64,000 nucleotides of DNA from Ignatzschineria larvae DSM 13226 (GCF_038500265.1 NZ_CP150637.1:2125501-2189500), one strand, 5' to 3'; positions 1-8,985 are shown, counted from the stretch's first letter. Notes: generated by a model from the sequence alone, not told the origin. Made by a program: numbers and translations.

Positions 1-579
1 TTTCAGATCAAAATGTTCCACTTGCTCAAGAGAGTGAATCCATTTTTGCGCAATCACGTAACTTCCGCCGGCATCTGCACCCTCTTGAATAACTGCAACT
101 TCTGTACGATCTTTGCAGCCTTTAGGATTCTCCGTACCATCGACAAAGCCACTTAAATCACGGGCTTCTAACCAACGGAAACCGTGAACTTCCTCTTCAA
201 TCGTCACTAAGCCTTTAAAGAGCTTCACAAGGTCCTGTGCCACAGAGAAGTTAATACGGTGAGAGTGGGAGTTAATATGAACAAACATATCTCTTTGTGT
301 TGCTTGTGCCATGCCATATCCAAGCTCTTTAAAATCCACAAGCTCCGGTGCACTTTCAGGATTGCCGGATAACTGAGTCCATGCATCACGTCCAAAAGCC
401 ACCACGATTTGCAAGCCACAATCTCCAAAACGGACGTTATATGACCGTTGACGCGCTAATAAACCGGCGATGGCCTCTTTAATCGCATCTAAATCATCGC
501 TTTTGAAATTGATTTCCATGAAAATAGCATGATCACGATTCTCTACAATCAAACCTTCCTGAAAATTTAATTCACTCAT
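1..579 (-). CDS. DyP-type peroxidase, 3' end outside window
   Basis: Dye-decolourising (heme) peroxidase of the YfeX-like class; the family oxidises dyes or porphyrin-like compounds with hydrogen peroxide. The first 193 residues are visible and the gene runs off the left edge. The diagnostic motif GFVDGTENP lies near residue 145; its Asp is the distal catalytic residue of the family. The proximal heme His lies further on and is not in the window. The start at 579 is supported by AAAGGAGCAG just upstream. No signal peptide is visible, so a cytoplasmic location is inferred. It is divergent from the NUDIX gene at 975. Family assignment is secure; substrate is unknown. Confidence 0.9.
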   Translation of the reverse strand, partial: MSELNFQEGLIVENRDHAIFMEINFKSDDLDAIKEAIAGLLARQRSYNVRFGDCGLQIVVAFGRDAWTQLSGNPESAPELVDFKELGYGMAQATQRDMFVHINSHSHRINFSVAQDLVKLFKGLVTIEEEVHGFRWLEARDLSGFVDGTENPKGCKDRTEVAVIQEGADAGGSYVIAQKWIHSLEQVEHFDLK

Positions 580-974
580 CTGCTGCTCCTTTCTATCACA
601 AAATTTCAAGGGGACATTGTCTTGCAATGTATTTATTGATTTATTTCTATCGCTTTTAATAATCGTGCGCCTATGTCACAAGCTATATTACAACCTATAT
701 CGCAAAATAGATCTTAGGATAATAGCCGACATGCCGATTATTAAAAATTATTAAAATTAATCGAATTGACGCTATTTTACGCTTTTTCTGAGTATTTAGC
801 CGAAAAATTAATAAGCAATTGATCTAGCGCTTAGCCACTTAAGTTCTGATCACAAACCAATTTTGATACGATTGAGAATAATTTTAACAAATATACCCGC
901 TAGTTCCCGTACAATAGAATGATCTATTTTTTGCAGTACGCTATTCTTTTTCCACTCTTATTAATGGGAAACAT
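580..974. other. intergenic region between divergent genes
   Basis: 395 bp of AT-rich sequence separating the divergent DyP peroxidase and NUDIX genes. It must hold both promoters. A TACAAT hexamer near 911 could be a -10 for the NUDIX gene but has no good -35. I see no RNA gene, repeat or clear operator. Confidence 0.5.
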
Positions 975-1466
975 ATGTCATCAGCAACACAGACTCAAAC
1001 CTCGATTATTGACCCCGATAAACTCTTTATCCTTGCCGCCGGCATTGTGATTGATCCTCGCGGTCGATTACTCGTTGTCCGCAAACAAAATACCGAGAAA
1101 TTTATGCTTCCTGGCGGCAAAATTGATCAAGGGGAAAGCCCCATAGAAGCGCTTATTCGAGAATTTAAGGAGGAGATTGATCTGACGATTGCGCCTAATC
1201 TAGCGAACTTCATCAAAACTTATGAAGCCCCGGCAGCGAATGAACCCGGTTACTTTATCCGCTCTAACCTCTTCTTTGTACTGCTACCCATGCCCGTTGA
1301 GATTACCCCAAGTGCCGAGATCGCCGAAGCAAAATGGATTACACCGCAAGATGTTGCCGGCATGAACCTTGCGCCTTTAATGGTGAGCTTTGTCATTCCG
1401 ACTTGGCTCGATCTGCTTAAAGATGCTGGCGAAAGCTTAGGATTTGATACTCATTTAGATGCTTAA
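975..1466 (+). CDS. NUDIX hydrolase
   Basis: A 163-residue NUDIX-fold protein, a family that cleaves a nucleoside diphosphate linked to another moiety (for example oxidised dNTPs or ADP-ribose) using Mg2+. The NUDIX box is at residues 48-70: G48, E54 and R62-E63-F-K-E66-E67, with Asp69 where most members have Gly. The core of the domain begins around residue 17. There is no extra domain that would indicate the substrate. The esterase gene follows after 95 bp on the same strand. Upstream of the ATG is only a weak GGGAAA ribosome site. Exact substrate cannot be told from sequence. Confidence 0.88.
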   Translation: MSSATQTQTSIIDPDKLFILAAGIVIDPRGRLLVVRKQNTEKFMLPGGKIDQGESPIEALIREFKEEIDLTIAPNLANFIKTYEAPAANEPGYFIRSNLFFVLLPMPVEITPSAEIAEAKWITPQDVAGMNLAPLMVSFVIPTWLDLLKDAGESLGFDTHLDA

Positions 1467-1561
1467 TTCAGCTAAAAAAGCGTTGCCGGCATCATTAGAC
1501 AATCGGCGTTATAATACCCGGATAAATATCACTTTTACTCATCACTGGATAAGGAGTTGAA

Positions 1562-2239
1562 ATGGAACAACCTATTATTTTAGATCCTAAACAACCGGCG
1601 GATTCAGCAATTATTTGGCTTCATGGTCTTGGCGCTTCAAAAACAGACTTTCTACCTGTCGCCGAGATTCTACAGAAAGATCTATTACCTACAACCCGTT
1701 TTATCTTACCGCAAGCACCTGTACGCCCGGTAACGCTCAATAATGGCTTCCCGATGCCCTCTTGGTATGACATTATCGCCCTTACTTCTCCTCGTGAAAT
1801 CAAACAATCAGAGCTTGATGAATCGGCACAATATGTGATCTCTTTAATCGAAGCGGAAAAAGCGAAAGGGATTCCCCTTGAGCGTATTGTTCTTGCCGGT
1901 TTCTCGCAAGGAGGTGCGGTGGTACTTCATACAGCATTTATCGCTTATGAAGAACCTGTTGGCGGCATGATGGCGCTCTCAACCTATAGCGCCACTTTCA
2001 ACGATGAACTTGCCATTGGTGAGAATAAAACAGCCATTCCAACGCTTCATCTTCATGGACGACAAGATAATGTGGTGGATATTAATCTAGGACGCGCCGC
2101 AGAAACCTTCCTTCGTAGCCGAGGCATACAAACCACTTGGCACGATTATGCAATGGCACATGAAGTCATTAATGAAGAGCTACAAGATATCGCCGCATGG
2201 CTTGTGGCCCTACTGCATCCAGAAACAACCGAATCATAA
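1562..2239 (+). CDS. alpha/beta-hydrolase carboxylesterase (YpfH/EstB-like)
   Basis: Cytosolic serine esterase of the phospholipase/carboxylesterase family, 225 residues, near the usual length of about 220. The nucleophile Ser115 sits in GFSQGG; likely Asp169 (GRQDN) and His200 (AMAHEV) complete the triad. The N-terminal HGLGAS motif (21-26) forms the oxyanion-hole region. The start has AAGGAG about 7 bases upstream. These enzymes hydrolyse short acyl esters and some act as acyl-protein or lysophospholipid esterases; which applies here is unknown. A small hairpin follows the stop. Confidence 0.88.
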   Translation: MEQPIILDPKQPADSAIIWLHGLGASKTDFLPVAEILQKDLLPTTRFILPQAPVRPVTLNNGFPMPSWYDIIALTSPREIKQSELDESAQYVISLIEAEKAKGIPLERIVLAGFSQGGAVVLHTAFIAYEEPVGGMMALSTYSATFNDELAIGENKTAIPTLHLHGRQDNVVDINLGRAAETFLRSRGIQTTWHDYAMAHEVINEELQDIAAWLVALLHPETTES

Positions 2240-2278
2240 TAGATAACTTCATCACAATGGTTCAGCTGTTATAGCAAT

Positions 2279-2306
2279 GAGCAGGCTCTTTGTAGTCTGC
2301 TTTTTC
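2279..2306 (+). terminator. probable Rho-independent terminator
   Basis: A 5-bp stem AGCAG/CTGCT with a 12-base loop followed by TTTTT, 40 bp after the esterase stop. The stem is short, so this is a modest call. Confidence 0.45.
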
Positions 2307-2355
2307 TATTCTGCCGAGTGATATATGTCAGCACGTAATTCCAAAAAAATTAAAT

Positions 2356-2486
2356 TATAGTAAGATCGGTTCAAAATAAGCTCATTTAAATGCCGGCGCA
2401 TCGATTGTAATAAGTAAGGAAGCGGTTCTATCCGACATCTTGCAAGTGTTGTTTAAAACCATTTTTCTTAAACCAAATTTACTATA
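2356..2486. repeat. MITE-like repeat, copy A (131 bp, short form)
   Basis: Begins TATAGTAAGATCGGTT and ends with the imperfect inverse AACCAAATTTACTATA (12 of 16 positions match). TA at each tip could be a target duplication. Inside is an inverted pair ATGCCGG...CCGGCAT-type that could fold into a hairpin. It shares sequence with copies near 32.8, 34.0 and 36.5 kb but lacks about 40 bp of their right half. It encodes nothing and marks the left edge of the AT-rich island. Confidence 0.85.
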
Positions 2487-2539
2487 AATCACTCTCGTTT
2501 ATTATCTTTCATTTAACCTCAGACATATTTCTAAAGACC

Positions 2540-3745
2540 TTATAATCTATCTTTTCGATGTATCAAAACAAATTCTTTAGTCATTGAAGGCACTGACTCA
2601 TTATTCACAGATGAAGTCACTCGAGGAATTCTTTTCAAAGGAATTTCTCTACTTAATAAATCCAACTTTATAAAATTTTTGGTTTCAAGATAAAGTGATG
2701 TAATATCTGTGAGATTAATATTGACCCCATCTACAGTACGGTTACCTAATGTCATAACGATATATTTATTTGTAACCCTACAAATATCATCCAAGGATAA
2801 AAAATAATCTGCAAAAAAACTTATAACCTTATCTTGTTTTCTTTCAGAAATTTTACTTAAATATGGATCTAAGAGCCTTTTACCTAACTCACTAATATTA
2901 TTTTTCTTTCTTCCACCAAGACTCATTCTATCTATGCTTGAATAATTATCTAGCTCCCACCCTTCAAGATTAAGATCTCTTTCATCTATCCAAAATAAAG
3001 CTAAAGTCGAAAATTGACCATAAGTTACAGTTGTTTGGTTATCTCCATAAGGGGGGGATGTTATAGTCAAATCAATACTGTTATCAGGGATCTTTCGACC
3101 CAACTTCAATACATCCCCTTTCAATAAAGTCACATTTCTTATTTTAAGATTAAACTTTGGAGCATCCCTCAAAACTTGCTTCTTAAAATCACTTACTAGG
3201 TTATTTTTAAACTTCAAAATATCAGATTGTTGTTTTACATGAAGCTTATATGTTGATGATCTTGTATTGCTATACTTTCTTATAATATTTGATAAAACAA
3301 CCCAAAAGAAGCTTCTATTTCGCTTACTTTTAATCTGCCCTATCGCCCACTTCACTTTTTTCAAAGTTTCAATAACATCTTTTCTAAACCATTTATCTAT
3401 GTTGTTAAACTCAAAAGTATATTGAGGAGCTTCATTAATTAATGAAAATAATAGCTTAATATCTTTTTTAATATTATTAGTGACACCTTTGAGTTTAATA
3501 TAAGTAATTAAATTAGCTAAAGGATTAATATCGCATCCGATGATCTCACATTCATTACCGAGTTTAGCTGCCTCATACAAAGCAGTACCTGAACCATGAT
3601 ATGGATCATAAACTGTCTTTATTTCATCTGAGATGAATAATCTCGCCATAATTTTATTTTGAACAGGAGCTATCATAGTTGCTGGATATAGGCTGACACC
3701 ATGAATATCATTTTTTCTATAATCCCGAAATGAGATATTTATCAT
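2540..3745 (-). CDS. DNA methyltransferase (N6-adenine or N4-cytosine type)
   Basis: A 401-residue amino-group DNA methyltransferase. Visible motifs: DPYHGSGT at 47-54 (motif I, SAM binding), CDINP at 71-75 (motif II acidic residue), and TSPPYG at 229-234 (motif IV catalytic loop). About 175 residues between motifs I and IV, with basic and aromatic segments, could be the target-recognition part. Its ATG overlaps the stop of the upstream GHKL ATPase fragment by 4 bases (ATGA), so the two are translationally coupled. Base composition is clearly more AT-rich than neighbouring core genes, suggesting transfer. No restriction endonuclease gene is adjacent. It appears intact even though its partner is split. 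Recognition sequence is unknown. Confidence 0.85.
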   Translation of the reverse strand: MINISFRDYRKNDIHGVSLYPATMIAPVQNKIMARLFISDEIKTVYDPYHGSGTALYEAAKLGNECEIIGCDINPLANLITYIKLKGVTNNIKKDIKLLFSLINEAPQYTFEFNNIDKWFRKDVIETLKKVKWAIGQIKSKRNRSFFWVVLSNIIRKYSNTRSSTYKLHVKQQSDILKFKNNLVSDFKKQVLRDAPKFNLKIRNVTLLKGDVLKLGRKIPDNSIDLTITSPPYGDNQTTVTYGQFSTLALFWIDERDLNLEGWELDNYSSIDRMSLGGRKKNNISELGKRLLDPYLSKISERKQDKVISFFADYFLSLDDICRVTNKYIVMTLGNRTVDGVNINLTDITSLYLETKNFIKLDLLSREIPLKRIPRVTSSVNNESVPSMTKEFVLIHRKDRL

Positions 3746-5241
3746 TTTGATATGATTCCTTTAACCTTCAAATGAGCATCAACTAATTGGGCATAATATC
3801 CTGCATATAATGCACTGTCTTTTAAGGTTTCAAGACTTACATGATCTGTACCTGTATGCGCCCCTAAATTAGAAAATGATACCTTTTTTTCAAAAAGTCC
3901 AGGGTCATCAAAAACATTCACCAGAACTCTATGTCTTGGAGCCAGAAGTGCCGTAACCTCACTAAAATGATTTTTATCTGTTTGAGTAATGGAAGTAACA
4001 ACCTCTTTAACTTGCTCGTGAAGTTGATTACTATTTAATTTTTTCTCTGCATACTGCTGGTACCTATAAGTTGCCAAATCAAAGACAAGTCTAATAGATG
4101 ATGAAATACAAATATCATAATCTTCATAGCTATAAGCTAATTTATTAATTTGCTCTATTAACCTATCAACACCAGGTGTCCTCACTGTGTAACCTGGTCT
4201 AAGAGGTTGAATAAATTTCTCTGTGCTTGTCTCACTACCGGTACCAAATTTTTTCTCCTTTTTCTTAAATCTCAACATTAAACTCTTACTAACCTCGAAA
4301 GCATTCCCTTGAAAATCCTTTTTAAAAGGATCGTTAAAGCTAAACTTAACGGACATCTGTTTAGTCGTACTTACAGGGGGAATATATGGAGAGGACACAA
4401 AACTACCATCTACAAATATTTTAATTTTCTCGATAGACACATCATTCTCTAGACTATCCTTTGCATTCACAAAATAATCATATAGATTTATTGAGTCCGA
4501 CTCTTCATCAAAAGAGAGAGTCTCTTTATCTTGGGTCAGAGTTATAATTGGATCGCTTTCTTTGTAAAGGTTTAACTGCGTTTCTTCTAACAATAACTCA
4601 TCATCCTGCTCAGGAATTAACTCTATTGGAGGCGCATCTACTGTTGATGGCTCGCCAGTAGGCTGAGAGTTGACCTGCGGAATTTCTACTGCATTTTTAT
4701 CCTGAGATATCCCCTCCTCTTCACTTAGCTGTATTTCTGTTAAAAACTCTTTTCCTTTTTCTTGGATCAATTCATTCAATTTATTTACAATATCTTTAAG
4801 TTTCTTATTAAAAGAATTTTGTATTAAATCTGTTCGTTCATTGTTAAATTGAAGATCTGGATTAGTACATACAACTCTTACAAACCCAGTAAGTTGGGGA
4901 AGAGTTTTGCTACTTTTTATCTTTCGTGTAATTGATGGATCAAAAAACTGATCATTATTGAACATAACACCATTAATATAAGTTAAAGGAAATAATTCAC
5001 CTCTCTTGTTATAGAAAATCTCATCGATTTTTTTTATACCTCCTCGCTTTAACGAATAAGCATTTATATGAAATTTAATAGCCGTATCTTTTATATCGTC
5101 AGGAAAAGGATACTCTATCGCTTTAGCTCGCCCATTTTTGTTGGTGAAAATAATTTTACCGTTCTCAGAGTCATAATCAATATCTAAAACCTTCGCTTCA
5201 TCGTGTTCTTTATTTAATACGCTAGCAGGACTAGACACCAT
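3742..5241 (-). pseudogene. C-terminal fragment of GHKL-type ATPase, split by IS30
   Basis: A 499-residue open frame beginning just inside the IS30 border. Its first part resembles the transducer region that follows a Bergerat ATPase domain, with the stretch LTGFVRVVCTNPDLQF and NNERTDL near residues 117-140. An acidic, Pro/Glu-rich linker (about 170-235) joins this to a C-terminal module; the last 150 residues look helical and end around SNLGAHTG, somewhat reminiscent of HEPN-like helices. The N-terminal ATPase half lies across the IS at 6340-6996, and the frames agree once the roughly 1080-bp insert is removed. The ATG used here is probably an internal Met. The intact protein would have been about 730 residues. 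It is immediately upstream of, and overlaps, the methyltransferase gene. Confidence 0.75.
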
Positions 5242-5261
5242 TGGAAATCCTTTTTCACGGC

Positions 5262-6341
5262 GGAATCCAATTCCTAGCGCAACACTTACTTAAGGAGTAA
5301 AATGTTGCCATGAACTATTCAAGATTATCACTTAATGAACGGATCAATATTGAAGTTGGTATACAACTTAATAAAAGTATTCGAACCATTGCTAAAGAGC
5401 TAAACCGATCGCCTTCGACAATTTCCAGAGAGTTAAAAAGAGTTGAGGATAAAGATCACTATGCTGCAACAAAGGCACAGTACGCCTATTTACAAGCTAG
5501 AAAGAGATGCGCCCCTGATGAAAAACTAACGCCAGGAACGGTCTTATTTGGTTTTGTGGAACAGTGTTTACGTGCTAAATTATCTCCTGAACAAATATCC
5601 GGGGTACTTAAAAAGATGGCTAATTCTAGTTACTATGTTTGCCAAGAAACAATCTACAATGCCTTGTATGCTTTACCCGTTGGCCAATTAAAAAAAGAAT
5701 TACTCCAATGTTTAAGGCAAGGACGTACCACACGAAAACCCCGAAAAGGAACTGTGGATAGAAGAGGGCAAATTCCTGATTTAGTAAGTATTCACTTACG
5801 TCCTCCAGAAGTTGAAGATCGTTTAACACCTGGACATTGGGAAGGTGATTTGATCAAAGGAAAAGGCAACGCTTCAGCTGTCGGCACATTAGTTGAGCGC
5901 ACTAGTGGTTATGTTATGTTAATCAAAATGGAAGATGCAACCGCAACCTCTGCCGTTATAGGGTTTAGCGCAGCACTCAATCGAGTACCTTTAACATTTG
6001 CACGAACAATGACCTATGATCGAGGGAAAGAAATGGCTTATCATGCTCAGATCACGCAAAATACGGGAGTTGCTATCTACTTTTGTGATCCCCATAGCCC
6101 CTGGCAAAGAGGGAGTAATGAGAATATCAATGGTTTGATACGACAATACTTGCCCAAAGGGACAGATCTTTCTATTCATAGTCAGGAAGAGCTTGATGAA
6201 ATAGCGCTATCACTCAATAGTCGACCTCGAAAACGCTTTAATTTTAGATCGCCTATCGAAGTTATTACAGAACTATTTCACAAGGAATATGAAGCTACTC
6301 AGATGACGAAACATTAACTGTTGCGTTAGAAATTGGAACTC
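5262..6341 (+). mobile_element. IS30-family insertion sequence, complete
   Basis: About 1.08 kb with one transposase gene. Imperfect inverted ends are visible: TCCAATTCCTAGCGCAACA at 5266 and its counterpart TGTTGCGTTAGAAATTGGA ending at 6337, extending inward to 23 bp with 4 differences. The outermost few bases on each side are uncertain and I see no convincing target duplication. The element lies inside a GHKL ATPase gene and is oriented opposite to it. Confidence 0.85.
5310..6317 (+). CDS. IS30-family transposase
   Basis: 335 residues, typical for the family. An N-terminal helix-turn-helix (residues about 22-43, with SIRTIAKELNRSPSTISREL-like pattern) binds the terminal repeats. The catalytic DDE residues are D180 (HWEGDLI), D237 (TYDRGK) and E271 (GSNENINGL). 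The frame is intact, so the element may be active. AAGGAG sits about 12 bases before the ATG. It fills nearly all of the element between the two inverted ends. Confidence 0.95.
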   Translation: MNYSRLSLNERINIEVGIQLNKSIRTIAKELNRSPSTISRELKRVEDKDHYAATKAQYAYLQARKRCAPDEKLTPGTVLFGFVEQCLRAKLSPEQISGVLKKMANSSYYVCQETIYNALYALPVGQLKKELLQCLRQGRTTRKPRKGTVDRRGQIPDLVSIHLRPPEVEDRLTPGHWEGDLIKGKGNASAVGTLVERTSGYVMLIKMEDATATSAVIGFSAALNRVPLTFARTMTYDRGKEMAYHAQITQNTGVAIYFCDPHSPWQRGSNENINGLIRQYLPKGTDLSIHSQEELDEIALSLNSRPRKRFNFRSPIEVITELFHKEYEATQMTKH

Positions 6342-6996
6342 AAGCACTATTACCATCTTTATTAATTAGATTTATTGAGACTTCCATATCCTCTGCATAA
6401 AAGTATTTTACAATTTTTTTGGAATTTTCACCTTCTAAAAAAAATGAATAAATATAATTGATTTCACTGTCCAACTCGAAAGATATCGTAATAGTTGTTC
6501 CCTGAAATACTCTATTACCGGCTTCTAACGGTATCTTAATTTTAGAGATATCTGACAGCTTAATTATCTCTGCTTTATTCACCGTTATCTTATAACTCCC
6601 ACCTTCAAACATTGTGTCCCATGTGACTAAATCTCCAAATTTAAAAGCGCAAAATAAACCTAAACCCTTTGATCCTTGAGTATATCTAGTGATAGTTTTT
6701 TCACCTTCACGAAATTCAAACTCCCTACCATACTCTTTGCCACTCTTAGCTATATGCAAAAGAGACTTAAAATTTTCTTCAGATATGCCTGTTCCATTAT
6801 CTTCTACAATTAACTGTTTATTTTTCTTATCAAAAACAATGTTAATTTTCGTTGCCTTAGCATCATAGCTATTCTTCATTAACTCACCTAAAGCAAACAA
6901 ATGGCTAGATACCTGCTTTGAAAGCTCATTTATAATTTTCCCATCTACCTGAAATCCTATTTCTTTGAAATTATTTTTTAACTGGCGCTGAACCAT
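6340..6996 (-). pseudogene. N-terminal Bergerat (GHKL) ATPase domain, truncated by IS30
   Basis: 218 residues carrying all nucleotide-binding motifs of the GHKL fold: ELMKNSYDA at 38-46 (N box, Mg2+), DNGTG at 66-70 (G1) and GSKGLGL at 108-114 (G2, ATP lid). This fold occurs in MutL, MORC, Hsp90 and gyrase-B proteins. The start ATG at 6996 is chosen because AGGAG lies 8 bases upstream; a GTG at 7005 is the alternative. The stop codon arises at the IS30 border. The remainder of the protein is at 3742-5241. A promoter for the whole ATPase-methyltransferase unit should lie in the AT-rich gap above 7005. Product without the transducer domain is probably non-functional, though a stable ATPase fragment cannot be excluded. 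Confidence 0.82.
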
Positions 6997-7208
6997 TTTA
7001 AACACTCCTATCTATTTAATAAATTTAACTTAACTCAACAAACAATAAGCCATCGTAATTAAAACTCATATAGAAATCTTAATATCAATTATATAATTAT
7101 TTTAAGTTATATTTTTTTTAAATAAATCAAAACATAGTGTTACTATTGGTAGTATCCTCTTTATCCCTTCTTAGCAGCCTACCTCTAGACAGAATTTATC
7201 TAAAACTT

Positions 7209-7796
7209 ATGACAACCAAAACCTACTACAACAACGAATCTGAATCCTTTTTTGAAAATACTTTCTATGTGGATATGGAACCACTCTATCGTGCATTCCT
7301 TCGTTATTTGCCGGCAGAAGGAATCATTCTTGATGTGGGTTGTGGCTCCGGTCGAGATGCGCTCTATTTCTCTCAAAAAGGTTATCAAGTTGAGGCTTTT
7401 GATTATTCAGAAGCGCTTGTGAAATTGGCGCGGGAAAAGACTAAGCTCGATATTCAAGTAGGAAGCTTTTATGAGATCACAGCAAAGAATCAATATGCCG
7501 GTATTTGGGCTTGTGCTTCGCTTCTTCACTGTGAAAGAGATCGTTTGCCAGAGGTTTTACAATCATTGATTGATGCGCTTCAAAATGGAGGCGTCTGTTA
7601 TCTCTCTTTCAAATATGGCTCAGAAGATCGAGAGAAAGAGGGACGACACTTTACCGATCTTAATGAAGAGCAGATGGCTCAATTATTAAGTCCGCACAAA
7701 AACATTCTGCTATTACAACAATGGATTACATCAGATAATCGACCCGATAGAGATGATGAGTGGCTCAATATTATTTTTCAAAAAAGAGGAGATTAG
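7209..7796 (+). CDS. class I SAM-dependent methyltransferase
   Basis: 195 residues with the Rossmann SAM-binding motif DVGCGSGRDA near residue 39 and acidic FDYSEALV about 20 residues on. It is of the general Methyltransf_11/25 or TehB-like class. It lacks the DPPY/SPPY loop of DNA methylases, so DNA is not an obvious substrate. A GTG at 7137 would extend it by 24 hydrophobic residues; I prefer the ATG at 7209 because the family domain begins there, although the ribosome site is poor. The HNH endonuclease follows after 3 bp, so the two are almost certainly co-transcribed. Confidence 0.8.
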   Translation: MTTKTYYNNESESFFENTFYVDMEPLYRAFLRYLPAEGIILDVGCGSGRDALYFSQKGYQVEAFDYSEALVKLAREKTKLDIQVGSFYEITAKNQYAGIWACASLLHCERDRLPEVLQSLIDALQNGGVCYLSFKYGSEDREKEGRHFTDLNEEQMAQLLSPHKNILLLQQWITSDNRPDRDDEWLNIIFQKRGD

Positions 7797-7799
7797 AGC

Positions 7800-8849
7800 G
7801 TGATTACAACAGAGATCATTCAAGAGAATTTAGCGGAATCATTACCGATTCCATCCGCCGAAAAACAGTTAGCGTTTCTCAATAATATTCAACAATTAAT
7901 TAGCTTTGCTGATACAACAGCAACCTATAAATATGCCCTTCTCTTAAGTATCACGCGCCTTGCTATTGAACAGGGGAAACCCACTGGCGATCGTCTTGTC
8001 TTAAAGTTTTCTGATATTGCCGATAAATTTATCGAACTCTATTGGAATCAAGCAAAACCTTTTCATTTTCAAGAGCAAGAACCTTTTATCCTCTTTCAAA
8101 GCAATATATCTCAAGCTGCAATCATTAGACGTTTAACAGAAGCACAAGAAAAATATCGCACCATTGCTAGAGCTCGTTCCGATAAAGATGCGTGGAATAA
8201 ATTAAATAAAGCGGCCGTTCAGATCATTAAAAACAATCCGATTTGGCGCTTACAATATATTCAAAAAGAATCTTTTGAGTTTCTCTACAATTACGATCAA
8301 TCCACTTCTACAGAGATTACGCTTCTTCCCAATGTGATGTATTGCCTTCGAACCTTCAATCTTATTATTGAAGAGCTTTGCCAAAAAGCATGGGTCGATA
8401 CGGTGCGATTAAATAAACAAAATGCCCATCTCTTAGATTCTCTACCTGACCTTGATACTTTCCTCTTTGAAACTGATCGCAACCAACTCAGCAAAGTACA
8501 GCCGATCTTACAAGAGATTCAAAATAATCGTTGTTTCTATTGCAATAAACCGATGCAGAGCCGATCAGCCGTTGATCATTTTATTCCTTGGTCACTCTAT
8601 CAAGTAGACACAGCACATAACTTCGTACTGGCTGATCATAGTTGTAATAGTAAGAAGAGTAACTTCCTTGCAGATCTCGACTTCTATCAAAAATGGTTAG
8701 AGAGAAACCTCGAATATGATGTATTTATCACTGAAGAGATCAGCAAAATAGGATTTATTGCCGATCGTATCCGTTCAGAATCTATTGCTAATTGGGCTTA
8801 TACTCAAGTGCAGAATAAAAATGGGCTCTCTTATTGGGCACCGGAATAA
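7800..8849 (+). CDS. HNH endonuclease domain protein
   Basis: 349 residues. A C-terminal HNH (beta-beta-alpha metal) nuclease domain covers about 240-300: C245-x2-C248, D259-H260 (VDHFIPW), H273-N274 and C282 followed by KKSN. The first 230 residues form a helical region without a motif I recognise. It starts with GTG preceded by AGAGGAG and lies 3 bp after the methyltransferase stop. The HNH signature implies metal-dependent nucleic-acid cleavage; target and role (defence, mobile element) are not evident. The gene is followed directly by a fragment resembling its own C-terminus. Confidence 0.82.
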   Translation: MITTEIIQENLAESLPIPSAEKQLAFLNNIQQLISFADTTATYKYALLLSITRLAIEQGKPTGDRLVLKFSDIADKFIELYWNQAKPFHFQEQEPFILFQSNISQAAIIRRLTEAQEKYRTIARARSDKDAWNKLNKAAVQIIKNNPIWRLQYIQKESFEFLYNYDQSTSTEITLLPNVMYCLRTFNLIIEELCQKAWVDTVRLNKQNAHLLDSLPDLDTFLFETDRNQLSKVQPILQEIQNNRCFYCNKPMQSRSAVDHFIPWSLYQVDTAHNFVLADHSCNSKKSNFLADLDFYQKWLERNLEYDVFITEEISKIGFIADRIRSESIANWAYTQVQNKNGLSYWAPE

Positions 8850-8985
8850 GAAAGTCCTTAGAAAAATTGGAAAATATGGCTTTCTTGTAGATCGTGAACG
8901 ATCAGAATCGATTGCTAGAAATTACTATTTTCATGCCCAAAAACTACACGATGACAATGGATTTTGGCGACCTAAATCGACTTAA
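8850..8985 (+). pseudogene. duplicated C-terminal tail of an HNH-endonuclease homologue
   Basis: Directly after the HNH gene stop, in another frame, is a stretch encoding LRKIGKYGFLVDRERSESIA and a further 24 residues to a stop at 8985. The real C-terminus reads ISKIGFIADRIRSESIA. The shared pattern is KIG..F(I/L).DR.RSESIA. No start or domain is present, so this is a remnant of a second homologue or an alternative C-terminal cassette left by recombination. Confidence 0.7.

Noticed and set aside
7137-7208. Upstream hydrophobic extension of the methyltransferase read as a signal peptide
   Set aside because: GTG start without ribosome site; cytosolic methyltransferases of this type begin near the ATG at 7209.
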